DNA from: Arthrobacter pullicola
GTDB lineage: Bacteria > Actinomycetota > Actinomycetes > Actinomycetales > Micrococcaceae
Assembly (NCBI RefSeq): GCF_014836875.1
Contig: NZ_JACSQC010000001.1
Coordinates: 631,632 to 695,631, forward strand
Length of the DNA: 64,000 nucleotides
Direction of reading: 5' to 3'
Shown here: positions 7,998 to 16,762 of the stretch, piece after piece
How positions within the stretch are numbered: the stretch's first letter is position 1
Layout of the letters: the number at the start of each line of letters is the position of its first letter
Translations under genes and position numbers: made by a program
Notes under the pieces: model-generated
What the model was told of the DNA's origin: nothing
Databases searched by the model: none
What the model saw: the letters and a program-made list of their open reading frames with translations, nothing else

Positions 7998-9791
7998 ATG
8001 GCAGAACGGCTCGTTGCGGACCTGATCGTCGAACGGCTCCAGGCCTGGGGGGTGCAGCGGATCTTCGGCTACAGCGGCGATGGGATCAACACCGTCCTCG
8101 GCGCCCTCCGCCGTTCCGGAAGTCCCCGGTTCGTACAGGCCCGGCATGAAGAAAACGCCGCGTTCATGGCGGTGGGACATGCCAAATACACAGGTGAAGT
8201 CGGTGTGATGCTCTCCACCCAGGGGCCGGGGGCGGTTCACCTGCTCAACGGCCTGTACGACGCGAAGCTGGACAGCGTCCCGGTGGTCGCCATCATCGGC
8301 CAGCAGTCCCGCACCGTGCTGGGCTCGGCCTACATGCAGGAAATCGATCTGCTGAACCTCACCCGGGACGTCGCGTCCTCCTTCCGCCAGCAGGTCAACA
8401 GCCCCGAGCAGCTGCCGCTGGTGCTGGACCGCGCGTTCAAGGCTGCGCTCGCGGACCGCGCTCCCGCCGTCGTCATCATTCCGCATGACATCCAGCAGGC
8501 ACCGGCACCGGAGCTGGAGCACGAGCATGGAATCCTGTCCACCGCGCCGGTCTGGAGCCCACCCACGCTGGTGCCCTCCCCAGCTGATATTGAGGCTGCG
8601 GCGGCACTGATCAACGACGGCGGCAAGGTGGCGCTGCTGGTCGGCCAGGGCGCACGGGGTGCCCGGGGCCAGGTCCGGGAGCTGGCGGAGAAAATCGGCG
8701 CCGGGATCACCACCTCGCTCATGGGCAAGCCCTATGTGGACGAGTCGCACCCGCTCGCCGCCGGAGTGATGGGCCACCTCGGCACCAGCGCCAGCGGCTT
8801 CGTCCTGGGGGAGTGCGACACCCTGGTGATCATCGGCTCCAATGACCCGTGGACGGAGTTTTACCCACCTCCCGGCGCCGCCCGTGCCGTGCAGATCGAC
8901 ATCGATGCGGCGGCCATCGGTAACCGGTACCCGGTGGAAGTCGCCGTCACCGGCGATTCCGCCGCCAGCCTCGAAGCTCTGCTCCCGCTCCTGGAACCCC
9001 GGCCGGACTTCGCCTGGCGGACCAGCGTCGAAAATGCTGTGCAGCGCTGGCACCGGCTGGCTGCCGAACGTGCTGCAATTCCCGCCCGGCCCGTGAACCC
9101 GGAGCTCGCCGTGCGTGAACTCAGCGACCGGCTGCCGTCCAACGCCCAGGTAGCCGTCGACGTCGGCAGCATCGTCTATTGGTACGCCCGCCAGCTGCGC
9201 CTCCCGGAGGGCGTGCCGGCCCACCTGTCCAGCACCCTGGCCAGCATGGGCTGCTCGATTCCCTACGGGCTGGCCGCGAAGCTCGCCGATCCAAAGCGCC
9301 CGGTGGTGGCGCTGACCGGCGACGGGGCGATACAGATGGCCGGGCTTTCGGAACTAATCACGGTCAGCCGGCTGTGGCCGCGCTGGACGGATCCCCGGTT
9401 CGTGGTGCTGGTGCTGCACAACAACGAGCTGGCCGAGGTGACCTGGGAGCAGCGGGAGATGGAGGGCGATCCGCGCTTCGACCAGAGTCAGGCGCTGCCG
9501 GACTTTTCCTTCGCCCGCTACGCCGAACTGCTGGGCCTGCAGGGGATCCTGGTCGAAGATCCGGCGAAGATCGGTGCTGCCTGGAATGCAGCCCTGGACG
9601 CAGACCGGCCGGTCCTCATCGAGGTCCTGGCCGATCCGGACATTCCGCTGCTGCCGCCGTTCCCAGCCGGAGAAGAAAAGGGGAAGGCCATGATGGATGC
9701 GCTGGTCAAGGAAGGACCGGACACCCAGCATGCCCGGGATCTGCTCGAAACCTATCTCCGCCAGGAGGAAGGGCTGAACCGCGGTTTCTAG
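7998..9791 (+). CDS. Thiamine pyrophosphate-dependent enzyme, pyruvate oxidase / acetolactate synthase-like
   Basis: A 597-residue protein with the three-domain architecture of POX/ALS enzymes: N-terminal PYR domain with catalytic Glu51 in QARHEENAAF, a central domain (about 190-330), and a C-terminal PP domain with the TPP motif starting GDGAIQM (about 440) and ending HNNELAEVTW. The family decarboxylates pyruvate or related 2-keto acids in the cytosol, giving acetate, acetolactate or an acyl product. The best match in style is the pyruvate dehydrogenase (quinone)/PoxB-like group of stand-alone TPP-requiring proteins. No small ALS subunit lies nearby, which argues against valine synthesis. 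The ATG has AGGAGG 7 bases upstream. Its stop codon overlaps the end of the convergent PxpBC gene. Confidence 0.82.
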   Translation: MAERLVADLIVERLQAWGVQRIFGYSGDGINTVLGALRRSGSPRFVQARHEENAAFMAVGHAKYTGEVGVMLSTQGPGAVHLLNGLYDAKLDSVPVVAIIGQQSRTVLGSAYMQEIDLLNLTRDVASSFRQQVNSPEQLPLVLDRAFKAALADRAPAVVIIPHDIQQAPAPELEHEHGILSTAPVWSPPTLVPSPADIEAAAALINDGGKVALLVGQGARGARGQVRELAEKIGAGITTSLMGKPYVDESHPLAAGVMGHLGTSASGFVLGECDTLVIIGSNDPWTEFYPPPGAARAVQIDIDAAAIGNRYPVEVAVTGDSAASLEALLPLLEPRPDFAWRTSVENAVQRWHRLAAERAAIPARPVNPELAVRELSDRLPSNAQVAVDVGSIVYWYARQLRLPEGVPAHLSSTLASMGCSIPYGLAAKLADPKRPVVALTGDGAIQMAGLSELITVSRLWPRWTDPRFVVLVLHNNELAEVTWEQREMEGDPRFDQSQALPDFSFARYAELLGLQGILVEDPAKIGAAWNAALDADRPVLIEVLADPDIPLLPPFPAGEEKGKAMMDALVKEGPDTQHARDLLETYLRQEEGLNRGF

Positions 9792-11470
9792 TCCGCCCCG
9801 GGAACAAGGCCGGGCCCGGGCACAGGGCCCGGGACCGAAAGCGGGGGCACCGGGATGAAGCGCACCGTGGTGCCCGGCCGCAGCTGCGCCGCGAGGTCCA
9901 GGTCAGTTTCCACAACGACGCCGATCACCGGGTAGCCGCCGGTGACCGGCGCATCGGCGAGGAAGAGGATCGGCAGTCCGGAGGCCGGGACCTGGATGGA
10001 ACCGGGCAGCACCGCCTCGCTTTCCAGCTCCCCGGCGCGCCGGCCGGGCAGCGGCTCACCAGTGAACCGGATGCCAACCCGGTTTGAGTCGTTCCCGACT
10101 GTCCACCCCTGATCCGCAAAAGCGTCCATCCCGGCGGCACTGAACCAGTCCTGCCGCGGCCCGGGGAGATACCTCAGTTCCGCGTCCGCCCCGGGGAGCG
10201 GCGGCGGCACTTCGCAGAGCCCGACGGCGGTGCCCGGGTCAGGGCCAACGCAGAGCCTGGTGCCGGCGGTCAGCGGGTCCGGTCCGAGTTTCGCCAGCGT
10301 ATCCGTGGCGCGGCTGCCCAGCACCAGAGGAAGATCGAGCCCGCCCCGGAAGGCCACATAACTGCGCAGCCCGGCCGGCGGCATGCGTAGGGACAGGACC
10401 TCGCCGGTGCGCAGCAGAAAGGGAGCATCCGGCAGGACAGGACGCTCCGTCCCCCCGGCGGCCAGCACCGACAGCGGGCAAGCCGCACCCGTCACGGCCA
10501 GGACCAGGTCCCGTTCCGCCCGCAGCGCCAGCCCGCCGAAGAGGACCTCCAGTGCGGCAGCGTCCGGGCGGCTGCCCACCAGGCGGTTGGCCCGCGCCAG
10601 TGCCGCTCGGTCGGCGGCGCCGGAAGTCCCCACCCCGATGCTGCTGTACCCGGCCCGCCCCCGGTCCTGCACTGTTGTCTGGGGGCCGGGGTGCAGGACG
10701 ACGGCGGCGGGTGCGGCCTGGGTCCGGGGTGTTGCCGGCAGCTCCGGTGCAGCGGGGCCGGAGCTCCCGTTTGCTGCGTGGGTGTCTGTGCTGGCGGGGA
10801 AGCCGCGGCCGGCCTCCGGCTGGAGTTCGAAGCGCTCGCGGACCGGACGGAAACGGACGCGGGCCCCGGGAACGATGAGGGCCGGCGCTTCCCGGTCAAG
10901 GTCCCAGAGAGGCGCAGCCGTCCGCCCAATCAGCTGCCAGCCACCCGGCGAGGGACCCGGGTACGCCGCGGAATACTGTCCGGCGAGCGCGACGGCACCT
11001 GCGGGAACCCGGGTCCGCGGCACGTCCCGCCGGGGAACGGCCAACCTGGGATCACCTCCGGTGAGATAGGCAAACCCGGGTACGAATCCGCAGAAGGCGG
11101 CCGTCCATTCCGTGCCGCTGTGGGCCGCGGCCACGGCGTCGGAGGTACCCAGCCCGGTCAGCCGGGCAACCTCGGCGAGGTCCTCGCCGTCGTACACCGT
11201 GTCCAGCTCCACCAGTGGGGCTGCGGAGCTGGCGGAACGGACGGCGGCAGGCACCACGGGGTCGAGGGCTGCGAGCAGTTCCGCGGCCTGCCGCGCGTAG
11301 GCCGGCGTCGCCAGGCGGAGCAGGACGGTGCGGGCCGCGGGAACCACCTCGACCTGCCCGGGCAGAGGAGCTGCGAGCAGCTGTGCGTGCAGGGAGGAGG
11401 CAGCCGCGGTGCCGGTGGTCTCGATCAGGAGTGCCCGGCTTCCTGCCTGCCGGATGTGCGGCGGCCGCAC
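9788..11470 (-). CDS. Fused 5-oxoprolinase subunits PxpB-PxpC
   Basis: A 560-residue fusion of two subunits that are usually separate proteins. The N-terminal part (about 15-230) is the PxpB/KipI domain, with FCGFVPGFAYLTGGDPRLAVPR; the C-terminal part (about 270-550) is the PxpC/KipA domain, starting VLHPGPQTTVQDRGR and including GYPVIGVV. With PxpA they form the ATP-dependent 5-oxoprolinase that opens pyroglutamate to glutamate. A proline/alanine-rich linker joins the halves. No ATG is available near the domain start; the GTG at 11470 (GGGGA upstream) begins just before homology, but a TTG nearer the pxpA stop is also possible, so the first 50 residues are uncertain. The gene ends in a 4-bp convergent overlap with the TPP-enzyme gene. 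Confidence 0.85.
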   Translation of the reverse strand: MRPPHIRQAGSRALLIETTGTAAASSLHAQLLAAPLPGQVEVVPAARTVLLRLATPAYARQAAELLAALDPVVPAAVRSASSAAPLVELDTVYDGEDLAEVARLTGLGTSDAVAAAHSGTEWTAAFCGFVPGFAYLTGGDPRLAVPRRDVPRTRVPAGAVALAGQYSAAYPGPSPGGWQLIGRTAAPLWDLDREAPALIVPGARVRFRPVRERFELQPEAGRGFPASTDTHAANGSSGPAAPELPATPRTQAAPAAVVLHPGPQTTVQDRGRAGYSSIGVGTSGAADRAALARANRLVGSRPDAAALEVLFGGLALRAERDLVLAVTGAACPLSVLAAGGTERPVLPDAPFLLRTGEVLSLRMPPAGLRSYVAFRGGLDLPLVLGSRATDTLAKLGPDPLTAGTRLCVGPDPGTAVGLCEVPPPLPGADAELRYLPGPRQDWFSAAGMDAFADQGWTVGNDSNRVGIRFTGEPLPGRRAGELESEAVLPGSIQVPASGLPILFLADAPVTGGYPVIGVVVETDLDLAAQLRPGTTVRFIPVPPLSVPGPVPGPGLVPGAD

Positions 11471-11540
11471 GCGGGCAGGTTCCCCTGGCCGGGGAGCGGC
11501 GGCTGCGCCGGGGCCCGCTGCCTGAACCGGGGAGCCGGCG

Positions 11541-12299
11541 TTAGATGAAACTGGCAACGGTGACGCCGTTTTCTTCCAGCGCCGCGCGTACTGCCCGGCC
11601 CATCGCCACGGCCCCCGGGGTGTCCCCATGGACGCAGATGCTCTCCGCGGCGACGTCGATCACCGTGCCGTCCACCGCTTGGATCTTGCCGTCCAGAGCC
11701 AGGCGCAGCACATGATCGGTGATTTCGCCCAGGTCCTCCAGCACCGCGCCGGGCCGGGTCCGGGAGAGCAGGGTGCCGTCCGGGTTGTAGGCGCGGTCGG
11801 CAAAGGCTTCTGCAATGGTCCGCAGCCCCGCCTCACCAGCGAGCTTCTCGACCACCGATCCCGGGAGCACGACCAGCGGAAGGCCGGGACTCACCGCCCG
11901 GACGGCGTCGATGACGGCCTGGGCCTGCCGTGGATCGTGGGCGATCGTGTTGTACAGCGCCCCGTGCGGCTTGACGTAGCTGACCCGGGTGCCGGCCGCC
12001 AGCGCCAGGGATTGCAGGGCGCCGATCTGGTAAATGACTTCGCCGGTGAGTATCTCCGGTTCCATGTCCAGGGCGCGGCGGCCGAAACCGGAAAGGTCCC
12101 GGTACCCGGGATGGGCGCCGACGGCGGTGCCGGCCCCTGCGGCGGCGAGGCACGCGGCGTACATGGTGCCGGCGTCGCCCGCGTGGAAGCCGCAGGCCAC
12201 ATTGACGCTGGAGACGGAGGAGATCATGGCGGCGTCATCGCCCAGGGACCAGCGGCCAAAGGACTCGCCGACGTCGGCGTTCAGATCGATCGTAGCCAT
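11541..12299 (-). CDS. pxpA: 5-oxoprolinase subunit PxpA (LamB/YcsF family)
   Basis: A 252-residue protein with the family signature from its first residues: DLNADVGESFGRW, then NVACGFHAGD and GAHPGYRD, and later YVKPHGALYN and ICVHGDTPGA. PxpA provides the TIM-barrel-like catalytic part of 5-oxoprolinase, which acts with PxpB and PxpC in the cytosol to recycle 5-oxoproline formed from glutamine or glutathione breakdown. Length is normal. It precedes the fused pxpBC gene on the same strand, so all activities of the complex come from two adjacent genes. Upstream on its strand a TTGAAC -35-like sequence lies inside the small palindrome TGTTGAACA (12353-12361). Confidence 0.93.
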   Translation of the reverse strand: MATIDLNADVGESFGRWSLGDDAAMISSVSSVNVACGFHAGDAGTMYAACLAAAGAGTAVGAHPGYRDLSGFGRRALDMEPEILTGEVIYQIGALQSLALAAGTRVSYVKPHGALYNTIAHDPRQAQAVIDAVRAVSPGLPLVVLPGSVVEKLAGEAGLRTIAEAFADRAYNPDGTLLSRTRPGAVLEDLGEITDHVLRLALDGKIQAVDGTVIDVAAESICVHGDTPGAVAMGRAVRAALEENGVTVASFI

Positions 12300-12421
12300 T
12301 GCCTTGTCCTGTCTCACTGGTGTGGCATCCAGCCTTCCGTGTTTCGGTGCTTTGTTCAACATTTTTGCGGTCCGTGGCTGCCGCCCGGTTGGTGGGGCAG
12401 GTAAAAAGCGGAGCAAGTAAA

Positions 12422-12453
12422 GCGGTGCCCCACCCGGCAGGGCGGGGCACCGC
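12422..12453 (-). terminator. Terminator downstream of amt
   Basis: A perfect 10-bp stem (GCGGTGCCCC at 12422-12431 with GGGGCACCGC at 12444-12453) and a 12-base loop lie just downstream of the amt stop codon in its direction of transcription. It separates amt from the 5-oxoprolinase genes. Confidence 0.7.
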
Positions 12454-12472
12454 CGCGATCCGATGCGGCAGG

Positions 12473-13759
12473 TTACTGCCGCATCGGGGCTCCGAGTTCC
12501 GCGGGCTCGTCGTCGTTGAAGTACGCCGACTCCGAATGCGCGGCCAGGTCGATTCCCTGTACCTCGTGTTCCTCGGGGACGCGCAGTCCCATAACCAGGT
12601 CCAGGGCCTTGGCGATGGCCCAGGTGAGGATGAAGGAGTATGCGAGCACCGCCAGGGTCGCCACGGCCTGGATGCCGAGCTGGCTCCACCCGCCGCCGTA
12701 GAACACTCCGCTGACACCGCCCGGCGCGGCGTCCGTGGCAAAGAACCCGATGAGTAGGGTTCCGATCACACCGCCCACCAGGTGGACCCCCACGACGTCC
12801 AGCGAATCGTCATAGCCCAGGCGGAACTTCCACTCAATCGCCAGGGAACAGACCAGTCCGGCAATCGCGCCGATCGCCACGGCTCCGAGCGGGCTGACCG
12901 CGCCGCAGGCCGGAGTGATTGCCACCAGTCCCGCGATCAGTCCGGAAGCCGCACCGAGGGTGGAGGAGCGCCCCAGCCGCAGCCGCTCCATCAGCGCCCA
13001 GCCCAGCAGGCCGGCTGCGGCGGCAACGGCGGTGTTCAGGAAGACAACTGATGCAGTATGTCCGGCGCTCAGCGCAGACCCGGCGTTGAAGCCGTACCAG
13101 CCGACCCACAGCAGGCTGGCTCCCAGGATCACCAGCGGACGGTTGTGCGGGCGGCTGACTACCTGCGGCCACCCCCGGCTGCGGCCCAGGACCAGGGCCA
13201 GGGCCAAGGCGGCGACACCGGCATTCATGTGGACGGCGGTCCCGCCGGCGAAGTCGATGGCGCCGAGGGTATTCGCGATCCAGCCGCCGGTGACCGTGCC
13301 GTCTTCGTTATCGAAGGCGAACACCCAATGTGCCACGGGGAAGTAGACCAGTGCGGCCCAGAGCCCGGCGAAGACCATCCAGGCCCCAAACTTCATCCGG
13401 CCCGCAGCGGCTCCGGCCACCAGGGCGGTGGTGACGCAGGCAAACATCAGCTGGAAGGCCGCGAAGAGCGCCACCGGAAGGGCAGCGGACGGGTCATCGG
13501 TGAGCAGCTGCTCCAGGCCGAAGAACTCGAGTGGGTTTCCGAGCAGCCCCAGGGAGCCAAGGGAGTTGCCGAACGCGGCAGAGTAGCCGAACAGGACCCA
13601 GAGAATGGCCACGAGGCTGGCGCTGCCGAAACACATCATCATCATGTTGAGGATCCGCCGCGACCCCACCATGCCGCCGTAGAAGAAGGCGATGCCGGGG
13701 ATCATGAGGCAGACCAGGGCCGAACTGGCCAGTAGCCAGGCAGTGTTTCCTGAGTCCAT
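12473..13759 (-). CDS. amt: Ammonium transporter (Amt family)
   Basis: A 428-residue inner-membrane channel with about eleven hydrophobic segments and the Amt signature DFAGGTAVHMNAG. Other typical motifs are FFYGGMVGSRRIL near the N-terminus and the cytosolic tail with LDLVMGLRVPEEHEVQGIDL. Amt proteins conduct ammonium into the cell when nitrogen is short and are usually blocked by the PII protein GlnK; no glnK follows here. The start at 13759 has GGAG seven bases upstream. Upstream lies a repeat-rich region with an AC-n9-AC motif typical of GlnR binding, suggesting nitrogen control. A terminator follows the stop codon. Confidence 0.95.
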   Translation of the reverse strand: MDSGNTAWLLASSALVCLMIPGIAFFYGGMVGSRRILNMMMMCFGSASLVAILWVLFGYSAAFGNSLGSLGLLGNPLEFFGLEQLLTDDPSAALPVALFAAFQLMFACVTTALVAGAAAGRMKFGAWMVFAGLWAALVYFPVAHWVFAFDNEDGTVTGGWIANTLGAIDFAGGTAVHMNAGVAALALALVLGRSRGWPQVVSRPHNRPLVILGASLLWVGWYGFNAGSALSAGHTASVVFLNTAVAAAAGLLGWALMERLRLGRSSTLGAASGLIAGLVAITPACGAVSPLGAVAIGAIAGLVCSLAIEWKFRLGYDDSLDVVGVHLVGGVIGTLLIGFFATDAAPGGVSGVFYGGGWSQLGIQAVATLAVLAYSFILTWAIAKALDLVMGLRVPEEHEVQGIDLAAHSESAYFNDDEPAELGAPMRQ

Positions 13760-14308
13760 GAGCGAACTCCAATCCGGTTCGGGCCGGCGGAGGGCCGGTG
13801 CGGGTGCTGGGGGAGTTTGTGAGTACGTGCGGAGGGGGATTAGAGAGGCCGGCCGTGGACCTGGTGGACCTGGCAGCGGAAGGGGACGGCACGGGCCGGT
13901 AAGACAGCCGGCCCTTTGCAAGGGCTGCATGCGTCCGGGTGTGGAGCCGGGCCGGGTGGTAGGCCGGAAGATAGACCGGGGGCAGCGCGTCTGCAGCAGC
14001 GCTGGGCCTGCAGGGAAGTCCCGTGCAGGAGGATCAGGTGCGGCACCGGAGGAGTATTCCGAACCGGGGCTGGATCGCCCTCCCAGACTAGGCCGCGCAG
14101 TGTTACGGCAGGCAGCGCCTGCATGTTATTGCTGTGTTAACAGCTGCTGGGAACCTGCTGGGAACCTACTGGACGGCCGCCGGCCGGGCGCTGAAAGCTG
14201 GTCGCGGGAATGAGGGACTGCAGGCGCAGGGACCCCGGCTCCCGGGAGCATTCCTCACACCAGCCACACCCGTTTAGAAAGAACGGGTAGGGCCACATAG
14301 AACAGGAA
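13760..14308. other. 549-bp intergenic region upstream of amt
   Basis: No convincing gene is present. The region holds the amt control sequences: a small hairpin (GCCCTT/AAGGGC at 13911-13925), a nitrogen-type half-site pair and an 11-bp direct repeat (14125-14172). The last 130 bases lie downstream of the HdeD-like gene. Open frames here have no start signals and no recognisable protein. Confidence 0.5.
14125..14172 (-). promoter_or_regulatory. Phased 11-bp repeats and GlnR-like half-sites upstream of amt
   Basis: Read on the minus strand, two copies of GGTTCCCAGCA (14145-14166) are followed in the same 11-bp phase by two units each containing TAACA (14125-14141). The latter give AC-n9-AC, the spacing of GlnR half-sites in actinobacteria. 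A partial third copy of the first repeat ends at 14172. The site is about 370-410 bases upstream of the amt start. Confidence 0.4.
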
Positions 14309-14905
14309 CTACGCGGTGCGGACGGTTCCGCGGCCGAACGTGATGGCCCTGACGATCTGCACGACGCCCAGGACCACCAGGAAGATGCCGCCAAAGATCA
14401 CCAGCGCGGCCAGTGACTCCACCGGCAGGAACAGCACGACCACCCCCGCGATGATGCTCAGCACGCCGAAGGTGATCGCATACCAGCGCGAGCCGCCCGT
14501 TTCGGTCTCGGTGAGCGCCATGATTCCTTCGACTATCCAGGCGATCCCCACCACCATGCCCAGCACGGCGAGTGAGGGAATGGGGTTTCGGATGGCCGCG
14601 ACGCCCAGGATAAAGAGCAGCAGACCAACAATGATGTTCAGCACGCGCAGGCCCGCTGACATGGGGGACGCTATCCCGCTGACAACCCGGACTGCTCCGG
14701 AAATCAGGAAGTACAGGCCAAAGAAGAAAGCGATAACGGAGAGCGTGGCTTCAGGCCAGAACAGCATCAGCAGTCCCAGGACCAGCGCTACCGCACCGGA
14801 AATGCCGAACCCGGTCCGGACGGCGGAAATCGTCCGGGATGACAGTTCGCTGGTATCCAGGCTGAGCCCTCCCCAGCCGTAAAAGGTGCCGTGAGTTGTG
14901 GACAT
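14309..14905 (-). CDS. HdeD/DUF308 family membrane protein
   Basis: A 198-residue integral membrane protein with six hydrophobic helices in three hairpins, the DUF308 repeat pattern (LVLGLLMLFWPEATLSVIAFFFGLY... VVSGI ... ILGVAAIRNPIPSLAVLGMVVGIAWIVEGIMAL). E. coli HdeD contributes to acid resistance at high cell density; the biochemical role is unknown in actinobacteria. The N-terminal 35 residues are polar and cytosolic. The ATG at 14905 has GGGAGG upstream. It stands alone on the minus strand between amt and a phosphoribosyltransferase gene. Confidence 0.85.
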   Translation of the reverse strand: MSTTHGTFYGWGGLSLDTSELSSRTISAVRTGFGISGAVALVLGLLMLFWPEATLSVIAFFFGLYFLISGAVRVVSGIASPMSAGLRVLNIIVGLLLFILGVAAIRNPIPSLAVLGMVVGIAWIVEGIMALTETETGGSRWYAITFGVLSIIAGVVVLFLPVESLAALVIFGGIFLVVLGVVQIVRAITFGRGTVRTA

Positions 14906-15085
14906 GTTGGGCCTCCCGGGCGGTCGGAATTCTCCCCCAAAGCCCTTCGGATTATCCTCCTGGCCGGACCGGCAGGCCAGCACTTGCCGCTGCCCGGCCC
15001 CGGGAGCACGGCGATTCCCTGCTTCCCCCGCCGGGCAGGGACTCCTCCACACGGTGGGCCATTCCACCTCGCCGCATCCTGGGCC

Positions 15086-15763
15086 TCACTCCACCCGCAG
15101 CAGGGCGCGGACCTCAGCGTCGCCGGTCTGCCCGAAAACCCGGTAGGCCTGGCCCACGGCGGATAGGGTGCTGTCCGCCCAGGGGATCACGACGTCGTCT
15201 GCCAGCGCCGTGATGCCGCCGGCCGGGGCGCAGCTCATCGGGGCGGCCGCCACCAGCCACTGGGGCTCCAGATTCCGGACGGCGGCCAGCGCGGCGCGCA
15301 TAGTGGCCCCCGTTGCCAGGCCATCGTCCACCACAATGACAGTGTTCCCCCGAATCCCCTGCACCGGCCGGTTGGGGCGGTAGAGTCCGGCCCGGCGCCG
15401 GAGTTCCGCGCTCTCGGCGCTCAGGACGGCATCCAGTTCAGCCTGCCCGGTGGCGGGCGCGGAGGCCAGCCAGAACCGTACGACGTCGTCATTCCAGACC
15501 GCGGTGCGCTCGCCGGCAGCTTCGGCGACCGCACCGGCAGCCAGTTCGGGCTGGCGGGGGTGGCCGATCTTACGGACCAGCACCACATCCAGTGCCGCGT
15601 CCAGCGCGCCGGCAACCTCGGCAGCGACCGGCACACCGCCGCGGGGGAGGCCGAGGACCAGCAATCCCTTCCGGCCGCGGTAATCCGCCAGGGCACCGGC
15701 CAGGACCCGGCCGGCATCAGCGCGGTCGGTGTAAGGATATGGATGGCCGGAGGTCTGGCCCAT
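15086..15763 (-). CDS. Type I phosphoribosyltransferase
   Basis: A 225-residue cytosolic protein with the PRPP-binding motif TVIVVDDGLATGATM near residue 145 and the upstream segments GLPRGGVPVAAEVA and VLVRKIGHPRQPELAAGAV. These are typical of the stand-alone phosphoribosyltransferase-like proteins of soil bacteria, often found with stress or hydrolase genes; the base or other acceptor is unknown. The ATG has AGGAGCG seven bases upstream. Two longer starts exist upstream but lack ribosome-binding sites. It is divergent from the SDR gene at 15910. Confidence 0.82.
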   Translation of the reverse strand: MGQTSGHPYPYTDRADAGRVLAGALADYRGRKGLLVLGLPRGGVPVAAEVAGALDAALDVVLVRKIGHPRQPELAAGAVAEAAGERTAVWNDDVVRFWLASAPATGQAELDAVLSAESAELRRRAGLYRPNRPVQGIRGNTVIVVDDGLATGATMRAALAAVRNLEPQWLVAAAPMSCAPAGGITALADDVVIPWADSTLSAVGQAYRVFGQTGDAEVRALLRVE

Positions 15764-15874
15764 GGGCGCTCCTGCGGTGGTTACACTCCCGGGCAAACAC
15801 GGCGGACCGGGGTCCTCCCACGTTAGGCCGGAGCTGCCGGCCGGGCAACGGCCGGCGGCAAGGACCACGGTGCG

Positions 15875-15903
15875 TTGCAAACCCCTTGGCGCCATAGCAG
15901 GCT
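15875..15903 (+). promoter_or_regulatory. Candidate leaderless promoter for the SDR gene
   Basis: TTGCAA (15875-15880), a 17-base spacer and CAGGCT (15898-15903) lie so that transcription would start at or next to the ATG at 15910. No Shine-Dalgarno sequence precedes that ATG, which fits a leaderless mRNA. Confidence 0.4.
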
Positions 15904-15909
15904 GTCTGC

Positions 15910-16662
15910 ATGACTGATACCGCAGTAATTACCGGCGCGACCTCGGGACTGGGCGCAGAATTCGCCCGGCAACTCGCAGAACGCGGACACAACGTAGTCC
16001 TCACCGCCAGGAACCTGGAACGCCTTGAGGCCAAGGCTGCGGAACTGTCGGCCCGTTACAAGGTGAAAGCAACGGTGCTGCCGGCCGACCTCGCCACCCC
16101 TGAGGGTGTGGAGGCAGTAGCCGCCCGGGTGGCGCAGCCCGACGTCGGCATCCTGGTGAACAACGCCGGATACGGGCTGAAGAACGATTTCCACAACAAC
16201 ACCGCCCAGGCTGAACTGGACAACCTGAATGTGCTGGTGAGCGCGCCGCTGCTGGTGAGCCACGCGGCCGTGAACTCCATGCTGGCCCGGGGCGGCGGGC
16301 GGATCATCAACGTCGCATCCGTTGCCGGGTTCGTTCCGCGCGGCACCTACAGTGCAGCCAAGGCCTGGGTGATCAGCTTCAGCCGGTGGGCGAACCTGCA
16401 TTATTCTTCCCGCGGCATCTCCGTGACGGCGCTCTGTCCCGGCTTTGTACACACCGAGTTCCATGAACGGATGCAGATGGACAAGTCCCCGTTTCCGGGC
16501 TGGATGTGGCTCGACGCGGAGCGCGTGGTCCGCGAAGGACTCACGGATGCCTTTGCGGGAAAGAGCGTTTGCATTCCGTCCAAGCGGTACAAAGTCCTCG
16601 CGGCGTTCGGCCGCCGGGGGCCGCAGGCGCTGGTCGCCCGGGTTGCCGCCCGCGGCCGCTGA
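15910..16662 (+). CDS. Short-chain dehydrogenase/reductase (SDR)
   Basis: A 250-residue classical SDR with cofactor loop TGATSGLG (8-15), NNAG at 84-87, and catalytic Ser137, Tyr147 and Lys151 (YSAAK). It therefore should be an active NAD(P)H-dependent oxidoreductase of about usual length; its C-terminal IPSKRYKVLAAFGRRGPQAL resembles DltE-like/3-ketoacyl-type SDRs found singly in actinobacteria. The substrate is unknown. The first codon lies six bases after a candidate -10, with no ribosome-binding site. The gene is divergent from the phosphoribosyltransferase. Confidence 0.88.
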   Translation: MTDTAVITGATSGLGAEFARQLAERGHNVVLTARNLERLEAKAAELSARYKVKATVLPADLATPEGVEAVAARVAQPDVGILVNNAGYGLKNDFHNNTAQAELDNLNVLVSAPLLVSHAAVNSMLARGGGRIINVASVAGFVPRGTYSAAKAWVISFSRWANLHYSSRGISVTALCPGFVHTEFHERMQMDKSPFPGWMWLDAERVVREGLTDAFAGKSVCIPSKRYKVLAAFGRRGPQALVARVAARGR

Positions 16663-16762
16663 TCCGCAAAGGGTAGAGCAGGGCAGCGGAATCCGGAACC
16701 CCCGGAGGCACATTCTTAGCCCCCCTAACAATGCGTGCTGCGGGGGCCATAGGGTGGCCTGC

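Noticed and set aside
12353..12361. TGTTCAACA palindrome upstream of pxpA as an operator
   Set aside because: Only nine bases with a one-base centre; too short to separate from chance without comparison.
14145..14172. The 11-bp repeats as a replication or plasmid iteron
   Set aside because: Only two and a half copies, no replication gene nearby, and position upstream of amt favours transcription control.
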